Under the pieces are notes generated by a model. It saw only the letters and a program-made list of their open reading frames with translations. It had not been told where the DNA came from and searched no databases. A DNA stretch of 9,753 nt, from positions 1 to 9,753 of the forward strand of contig CALDZQ010000003.1 of NCBI GenBank assembly GCA_937944035.1, written 5' to 3'. The position numbers and the translations under genes were made by a program. This DNA is from an uncultured Neomegalonema sp. (GTDB lineage: Bacteria; Pseudomonadota; Alphaproteobacteria; Rhodobacterales; Rhodobacteraceae). Below, in pieces: positions 5,665 to 9,753 of the stretch (position 1 is the stretch's first letter; every line of letters begins with the position of its first letter).

Positions 5665-5702
5665 GCCCTGCCTGAGGCCGGAATACCAGCGCGGGATTAT
5701 CC

Positions 5703-5745
5703 CCCTGCGGTGACATCACGCGCAGGCGGCACGTGAATCGCAGGG
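5703..5745. repeat. Intergenic inverted repeat between the MFS gene and the small upstream gene
   Basis: CCCTGCG (5703-5709) pairs with CGCAGGG (5739-5745), and inside it TCACG (5717-5721) pairs with CGTGA (5732-5736). It lies just after the stop of the minus-strand gene at 5749-6042 and ahead of the MFS start. No T-run follows, so a terminator role is uncertain; it could be an mRNA processing or attenuation structure. Confidence 0.35.
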
Positions 5746-5748
5746 CGT

Positions 5749-6042
5749 TCAGTCCTTGGCGTTATCGTCCCCATGCCGTGCGCGGCGGCGGCCTGTGCGG
5801 CCCCGCTGTTTGGCCGCGCCTTTGGCGGCGTCTTCGAGCAGCTTTATCATCGGGTGATCGGCATTCTCATCCGTGCGGTGGATCGCGAGCAGGGCGGCGG
5901 CTGCTTCGGCGGAGTGTTCCGGCTCCTTAAGGCCGAACGCCCAGTCGAAGAAGATCGAGCGGTGTTCCTCGACGTACAGATTCTCCATGACGAGCGCATC
6001 GGCGATCAGGCCGCGATGATCCCATTCCGATGTCTGCTTCAT
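5749..6042 (-). CDS. Conserved-looking small protein of unknown function (97 aa)
   Basis: ATG 6042 has GGAG 7 bases upstream; a further ATG at 6057 has no proper spacing and is rejected. The protein begins MKQTSEWDHRGLIADALVME, continues through an aromatic patch (HRSIFFDWAFGLKEPEHSAE), an alanine-rich helix (AAAALLAIHR) and a second helix (HPMIKLLEDAAKG). It ends in a basic tail (about residues 79-90, RGRTGRRRARHG) followed by an acidic end. It has no membrane segment or signal peptide, so it is probably cytosolic; the basic tail could bind nucleic acid. No known domain is recognised. Codon use is strongly GC-biased at third positions, as in the host genes. It could be co-transcribed with the MFS gene 84 bases downstream. 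Confidence 0.78.
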   Translation of the reverse strand: MKQTSEWDHRGLIADALVMENLYVEEHRSIFFDWAFGLKEPEHSAEAAAALLAIHRTDENADHPMIKLLEDAAKGAAKQRGRTGRRRARHGDDNAKD

Positions 6043-6092
6043 GGCCGTACTCCGCATCCTGTGTGGTTGTGCAGGGTTAAGGTCTTCCGACT

Positions 6093-6175
6093 GTCAGTGC
6101 CGGATATATTCCGGCAATCCAGAGCACATTTGCGCCGAGCGCCGCGTTTATGTTTGAACAAGTCCGGGATCATTG
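6093..6175. repeat. Second, intact copy of the extragenic palindromic repeat
   Basis: The left arm has TGCCGG (6098-6103) pairing with CCGGCA (6111-6116) and then shares CCGGCAATCCAGAGCA exactly with 215-230. The right arm (GAACAAGTCCGGGATCATTG, 6156-6175) is a degenerate mirror of the left-arm start at 174-193. Around 31 bases separate the arms. This copy shows what the transposon target looked like before insertion. The 455 bases between the small gene and the helicase otherwise hold the promoter and leader structures listed separately; I see no further gene there. Confidence 0.55.
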
Positions 6176-6264
6176 TGCAAACTCTCAATGTGGTCTGCCG
6201 CATTTCATAACCGATGAGATTGCGATGAATTTGCGCGCTGGCAAGCGTAAATATCGATGAGGGC

Positions 6265-6292
6265 TTGCTAATTCGCCCCGCCTGCTTATATT
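6265..6292 (+). promoter_or_regulatory. Putative promoter of the DEAD-box helicase gene
   Basis: TTGCTA (6265-6270) and TATATT (6287-6292) are 16 bases apart and resemble housekeeping -35 and -10 boxes. Transcription from here would start near 6299 and give a leader of about 200 bases before the helicase start. Long leaders are common for helicase and cold-response genes. Predicted from sequence only. Confidence 0.45.
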
Positions 6293-6381
6293 GCACCGCA
6301 ACACAGGTCGCGCGTGGAGAACAGGAATACTGTTCGCGGGCCTTTGTATCGGCGCATCGTCTGAGGATGGTGTGACCGGTG

Positions 6382-6419
6382 GCGCCGGATGGCGCAGTAC
6401 ATAAGCGGCTTATCTGCGC
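6382..6419 (+). promoter_or_regulatory. Overlapping alternative hairpins in the helicase leader
   Basis: Hairpin A pairs GCGCC (6382-6386) with GGCGC (6391-6395) around GGAT. Hairpin B pairs GCGCAG (6392-6397) with CTGCGC (6414-6419) and, inside, ATAAG (6401-6405) with CTTAT (6409-6413), leaving a TAC bulge and CGG loop. Bases 6392-6395 belong to both, so the two folds exclude each other. They lie about 80-115 bases upstream of the preferred helicase start. A regulatory switch is possible but inferred. Confidence 0.35.
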
Positions 6420-6497
6420 AGGCTTCTCCCAAAATATCTCGCGAAACGCGCCGGATTTTTGTCTGGTGCTGCTTTGCTATCGAATGAAAGTGTTGAT

Positions 6498-7814
6498 TTG
6501 ACACAATTTTCTGACCTCGGCCTTGCCGAGAAGCTCCTTCGTGCCGTGGCCGAAGAAGGCTACACACAACCGACCCCGATCCAAGAGGCCGTGATCCCTG
6601 TGATGATGGAGGGGCGTGACCTTGTGGGCATCGCCCAGACCGGAACCGGCAAAACGGCGGCGTTTACGCTGCCGCTGCTGGATCGTATTCTGAAACTCGA
6701 ACTGACGCCGCAACAACGCGGCTGTACCGCGATCATCCTCGCGCCGACGCGTGAGTTGGTGGCGCAGATTGCGGATAATATCCGCACCTATGGCCGCTTT
6801 TCCAAACCGGCCGTTGCGCTGGTGGTTGGCGGAACCAAGCATGGACCCCAGATCAAGGCGATGGCGCCGGGAGTGGACATCCTTGTCGCGACGCCGGGAC
6901 GGTTGCTCGACCATATGAGCACCGGGGCCATCCGGCTTGATAAGACATCCGTAATCGTGCTGGACGAGGCCGATCAGATGCTCGATCTGGGCTTTATGCC
7001 CGCCATCCGCGAAGTGCTGCGCAAGATGCCGAAACAGCGCCAGACGGCCCTGCTGTCGGCGACGATGCCCAAGCAGATTCGTGAATTGGCGCGGGACTTC
7101 CTGACCGACCCGGCGGAGATTGCGGTGACACCCGCTTCGCGCCCGATTGAGCGGATCGACCAAAGCGTGCGGCACATGAGCCATAGCGACAAGCGCGAAA
7201 CGCTGAACCTGCTGCTCAAAGACGATGACGTGGAATGCGCGATTGTCTTTACCCGCACAAAACGCGGTGCGGACCGTGTGGCGGAAAGCATCGTCAAATC
7301 GGGCCTGAACGCGGCGGCGATTCACGGCAATAAAAGCCAGAACCAGCGCGAGCGCACGATGCGCGACTTTAAAGCGGGACGCACGACGATCCTCGTGGCG
7401 ACCGATATTGCCGCGCGCGGGCTGGACATCGACGGTGTGTCGCATGTGTTCAACTACGAACTGCCGAACGTGCCCGAAGCCTATGTTCACCGCATCGGCC
7501 GCACGGCCCGTGCGGGACGCAGCGGGATTGCGATCTCGTTTTGTGATGGCAGCGAGCGCGGCTATCTCAAAGACATCGAAAAGCTGATCGGAAATCCGCT
7601 GGAGGCCATCGGCGATCCGCAGCCGTTTGAAGATCCGCCCACGAAAAAACAGGGGCAGCAGGCGAATAACCGCCGTCCCAGCTTTGCCAAACCGACCCAG
7701 CGCAAGCCGCGCGCGTCGCAGAGTGCGAACAGCGGCAAGGTTGATGGTTCGAAACCGAGCCGTCCACGCCGCTCGCGCCCGCGCCGCAAAACGACCAGCG
7801 CGGTGGCCGGATAA
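6498..7814 (+). CDS. DEAD-box ATP-dependent RNA helicase, RhlE-like (438 aa)
   Basis: This is an ATP-driven RNA unwinding protein likely acting in ribosome assembly or RNA decay. All helicase motifs are present: Q motif (FSDLGL...PTPIQ), motif I AQTGTGKT, Ia PTRELVAQ, Ib TPGR, II DEAD, III SAT, IV IVFTRTK, V ATDIAARGLDI and VI HRIGRTARAG. The last 55 or so residues form a basic Arg/Lys/Ser/Pro-rich tail (RKPRAS, RPRRSRPRRK), as in RhlE-type helicases, probably for RNA contact. No ATG fits the start. TTG 6498 gives MTQFSDLGLAEK, the usual family distance to the Q motif, and has a weak GAAAG upstream. The frame extends to TTG 6459, but those extra codons (TCT, CTA, AGT, GTT) do not resemble the gene's codon use. 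A strong terminator follows the stop by 5 bases. Confidence 0.95.
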   Translation: MTQFSDLGLAEKLLRAVAEEGYTQPTPIQEAVIPVMMEGRDLVGIAQTGTGKTAAFTLPLLDRILKLELTPQQRGCTAIILAPTRELVAQIADNIRTYGRFSKPAVALVVGGTKHGPQIKAMAPGVDILVATPGRLLDHMSTGAIRLDKTSVIVLDEADQMLDLGFMPAIREVLRKMPKQRQTALLSATMPKQIRELARDFLTDPAEIAVTPASRPIERIDQSVRHMSHSDKRETLNLLLKDDDVECAIVFTRTKRGADRVAESIVKSGLNAAAIHGNKSQNQRERTMRDFKAGRTTILVATDIAARGLDIDGVSHVFNYELPNVPEAYVHRIGRTARAGRSGIAISFCDGSERGYLKDIEKLIGNPLEAIGDPQPFEDPPTKKQGQQANNRRPSFAKPTQRKPRASQSANSGKVDGSKPSRPRRSRPRRKTTSAVAG

Positions 7815-7819
7815 AATTT

Positions 7820-7852
7820 ACGGCCCCGCATTCCGGTGCGGGGCCGTTTTTT
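7820..7852 (+). terminator. Strong intrinsic terminator after the helicase gene
   Basis: A perfect 11-bp GC-rich stem (ACGGCCCCGCA 7820-7830 with TGCGGGGCCGT 7837-7847) has loop TTCCGG and is followed by further Ts to 7852. The reverse strand has an A/T-rich flank (TAAATTTTAT), so it may also stop the yjdM transcript that arrives from the right. Confidence 0.93.
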
Positions 7853-7871
7853 GTGAGCTGATTGCGGGCGC

Positions 7872-8204
7872 TCAGACCTTTTTGACGAATTGGGATTTGA
7901 GCTTCATCGCGCCGATGCCATCGATTTTGCAGTCGATGTCATGGTCACCGCCAACGAGGCGGATGCTTTTAACTTTGGTCCCTACTTTGACGACCGAAGA
8001 AGACCCTTTAACTTTCAAGTCCTTGATGACCGTCACGCTGTCCCCGTCTTGCAGGGGCGTGCCATTGGCGTCGCGGATGGTGGCATCGGCCTCCCCCGCC
8101 CCGCTGGCCGACCACTCATGGGCGCATCCGGGGCAGACAAGCATCGTGCCGTCCTCATACGCATAAGCGCCGGAGCAATTCGGGCAGGCGGGTAAATCTA
8201 CCAT
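7872..8204 (-). CDS. yjdM: YjdM/PhnA zinc-ribbon domain protein (110 aa)
   Basis: The protein matches E. coli YjdM (formerly PhnA) across its whole length. An N-terminal zinc ribbon has C7-x2-C10 and C24-x2-C27 (LPACPNCSGAYAYEDG ... VCPGCAHEWS). A small beta-rich domain follows, with the family signatures DGDSVTVIKDLKVKGSSSVV, KVGTKVKSIRLV and GDHDIDCKIDG, ending KLKSQFVKKV. Although named for a phosphonate operon, the family is not a proven phosphonoacetate hydrolase in enteric bacteria and its function is unsettled; no phosphonate genes are near. Its ATG directly follows the TAA of the betA remnant (TAAATG on the minus strand), implying former co-transcription and translational coupling. 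With betA truncated upstream, its current transcription source is unclear. Confidence 0.93.
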   Translation of the reverse strand: MVDLPACPNCSGAYAYEDGTMLVCPGCAHEWSASGAGEADATIRDANGTPLQDGDSVTVIKDLKVKGSSSVVKVGTKVKSIRLVGGDHDIDCKIDGIGAMKLKSQFVKKV

Positions 8205-9224
8205 TTAACGGTCTGACTCCTTCCAGCGCGGATTGATCCACGGCTGTTGGTTCGAGGCGGGCAGCAGATCGCGGCCAAGGATATGATCCGCCGCCTTCTC
8301 GCCCGTCATAATCGACGGCGCGTTGAGGTTGCCGTTGGTGATGCGCGGGAAGATCGAGCTGTCGGCGAGGCGCAGGTTATCCACGCCAATCACGCGGCAA
8401 TCCGGGTCCACAACCGCCATCGGATCGCTGCGCCGTCCCATCTTCGCCGTCCCGCAGGGGTGATAGGCGCTCTCGGCGTTTTCGCGGATGAAGGCGTCCA
8501 GCTCATCGTCGCTCTGCACGTCATCGGAAGGCGAGATCGCCTTGCCGCGATAGGGATCGAAAGCCGGTTGCGCGAAAATCTCGCGGGTGATGCGGATGCA
8601 GCGGCGGAAATCTTCCCAATCTTCGGGCTGGCTCATATAGTTGAACAGGATCGACGGCGCGTCTTTCGGGTCGGCCGAGTTGAGCGCCACGCGCCCGCGA
8701 GACGGCGAGCGCATCGGCCCGGTATGCGCTTGAAATCCATGACCTTCCGCAGCCGCTTGCCCGTCATAGCGCACGGCCATCGGCAGAAAATGGAACTGGA
8801 TGTCAGGATACTCGACCCCCGGTTTGGAGCGGATAAAGCCGGTGCTTTCAAAGTTATTCGTCGCGCCCAGCCCCGTCTTGGTGAACAGCCATTGTGCGCC
8901 CAGCGCGGCTTTGCCGATCAGGTTCCAGTATTTGAACAGCGTGATCGGCTGGGTGCAGGCTTGCTGGATGTAGAGTTCGAGATGATCTTGCAGGTTTTGC
9001 CCCACGCCCGCGCGGTCGGCGACAACCTCAATGCCATGCTCCGCCAGATGAGCGGCAGGACCAACGCCGCTGAGCATCAGGATTTTCGGGGAGTTGATCG
9101 AGGAGGCGGAGATGATAACTTCGCGCCGCGCCGTGACAGTTTCGATATTGCCGCCGCGCTCGATCTCAACGCCCGTGGCGCGCCCCTCTGAGAGGGTGAC
9201 TTTGCGGGCGAAGCACTGGATCAT
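8205..9224 (-). pseudogene. betA: 5'-truncated choline dehydrogenase-like GMC oxidoreductase
   Basis: About 340 C-terminal residues of a BetA-type GMC flavoprotein, which normally has about 550 and oxidises choline towards glycine betaine. Seen are ARREVIISASSINSPKILML (GMC signature 2 region), VGQNLQDHLE, the catalytic His motif HPCGTAKMG, and VIGVDNLRLADSSIFP followed by NGNLNAPSIMTGEKAADHIL with the catalytic Asn. The tail NPRWKESDR is typical of BetA. The whole N-terminal FAD-binding part (GxGxxG and signature 1) is absent. Recognisable homology stops near CFARKVTLSEGR, at about 9215-9220. The frame stays open to a start at 9278, but those first residues come from antisense of an unrelated gene. 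It cannot bind FAD normally and is called a pseudogene. Assignment to betA rather than another alcohol dehydrogenase of the family is likely but not certain. Confidence 0.85.
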
Positions 9225-9753
9225 TGAACAGTTCCTGCAGCTAGCCCTAGATATAACCGGCAAACCCGACGAAGCCATGCTGGTTGGCGAACGTGCCTAT
9301 GGTCGGGCTTCTAAGCTCCAACAGCCTGTAGCGATGGCCGGCACTTTGTGTCACATGTGCCTGATAAAACAGCGGATCGACCTGCCGTTTGAAGTGGAAT
9401 CACAAGAATTGCTCACAGTGACCACTGACTATCAGATGTCTTTCTGGAAACTCTGGGCGCGGTTTTGTTGTGCGATGGCAAACACCAATGATCCCGAATT
9501 TTCCATCCGTGAAATAAGCGATGTGCGGGCAAACCTAGAGGCGATGGGCGTTAAGGTGGCTCTGTCGAACATTATGGCTGCAGAAACAAGTTTGCTCTTG
9601 CAAACCAATCAAGTGTCCGTGGCGCTTGATCGAATTGCGGTCGCGAAAAAACACATTGAGCTTACCGGCGAGCGTTACTACGAATCGGAAATTCTTCGTT
9701 TGGAGGGTGACGCTTACAGATCGACTGATCAACGAGATCAGGCGGAAAAAGCC
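9225..9753 (+). pseudogene. TPR-region fragment of a large cyclase/ATPase-like protein, 5'-truncated, continues past the window
   Basis: The plus-strand frame beginning EQFLQLALDITGKPDEAMLV is open to the last base. It shows helical-repeat (TPR-like) character: GKPDEAMLVGERAYGRASKL, VRANLEAMGVKVALSNIMAA, and ALDRIAVAKKHIELTGERYY followed by ESEILRLEGDAYRS. The TGERYYESEILRLEGD motif matches the C-terminal TPR region of adenylate/guanylate cyclase-ATPase (AAA) regulatory proteins, where it usually reads TGERW(Y)EAELHRLRGE. No start codon with a ribosome site fits, and upstream in-frame codons are antisense betA, so the N-terminal part (expected cyclase or DNA-binding domain plus ATPase) is missing. 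Codon use is less GC-biased than in neighbouring host genes. The family call is moderate; the truncation is inferred from the abrupt junction. Confidence 0.6.

Noticed and set aside
6477..7490. Long minus-strand open frame (337 codons) opposite the helicase
   Set aside because: It is antisense to a gene with all DEAD-box motifs; the translation is His/Arg-rich with no recognisable domain.
8247..9191. Long plus-strand open frame (314 codons) opposite the betA remnant
   Set aside because: It mirrors the GC-rich betA frame, has an Arg/Ala/His-rich composition typical of antisense translation, and the opposite strand has clear GMC motifs.
1..9753. CRISPR array, rRNA or phage module
   Set aside because: No regularly spaced direct repeats, no rRNA sequence and no structural phage genes were seen; the P63C gene is explained by the transposon.

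Overview
The window looks like chromosomal DNA of an alphaproteobacterium, most likely a Rhodobacterales/Rhodobacteraceae relative. This rests on GC-rich genes with strong third-position bias, a BetA-type choline dehydrogenase fragment with the C-terminal ending usual in that group, an RhlE-like DEAD-box helicase with an Arg-rich tail, and small palindromic extragenic elements. The assignment is inference; there is no rRNA or other marker gene here.

Layout. Bases 1-141 are the last 46 codons of a short-chain dehydrogenase. Bases 237-3069 are a complete 2833-bp IS1595-family transposon. It has 26-bp imperfect terminal inverted repeats (21/26 matches) and a perfect 8-bp target duplication, CAATATTT, at 229-236 and 3070-3077. 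It carries four genes: a transposase with zinc ribbon and DDE-type core but no usual C-terminus (2231-2983, minus), an overlapping P63C-domain gene (1263-2255, minus), a small unknown gene on the opposite strand (1034-1261, plus) and an unknown 244-residue protein (270-1004, minus). The element sits in the centre of a host extragenic palindromic repeat, whose arms now flank it at 174-228 and 3086-3118; a related repeat lies at 6093-6175.

To the right are tRNA-Gly(GCC) with its own promoter and terminator (minus), a DMT/EamA transporter (plus), an MFS transporter whose stop codon directly abuts that of the DMT gene (minus), a small unknown gene (minus), and a roughly 450-bp non-coding region leading into a DEAD-box RNA helicase (plus) with a probable non-AUG start, a structured leader and a strong terminator. 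Beyond it are yjdM/phnA (minus) and, directly abutting upstream, the 3' two-thirds of a betA-like gene. That gene is cut off near 9220, where the sequence changes to the C-terminal TPR region of what looks like a large cyclase/ATPase-type protein on the other strand. Both genes have lost their 5' parts at the same junction.

The observations most worth following are: (1) a slippery heptamer A_AAA_AAC in the transposase frame exactly where a -1 shift enters the P63C gene, together with the transposase's missing C-terminus; (2) an inverted copy of the transposon's inner terminal-repeat sequence placed over the predicted transposase promoter; (3) the double-truncation junction at about 9220; (4) mutually exclusive hairpins in the helicase leader.
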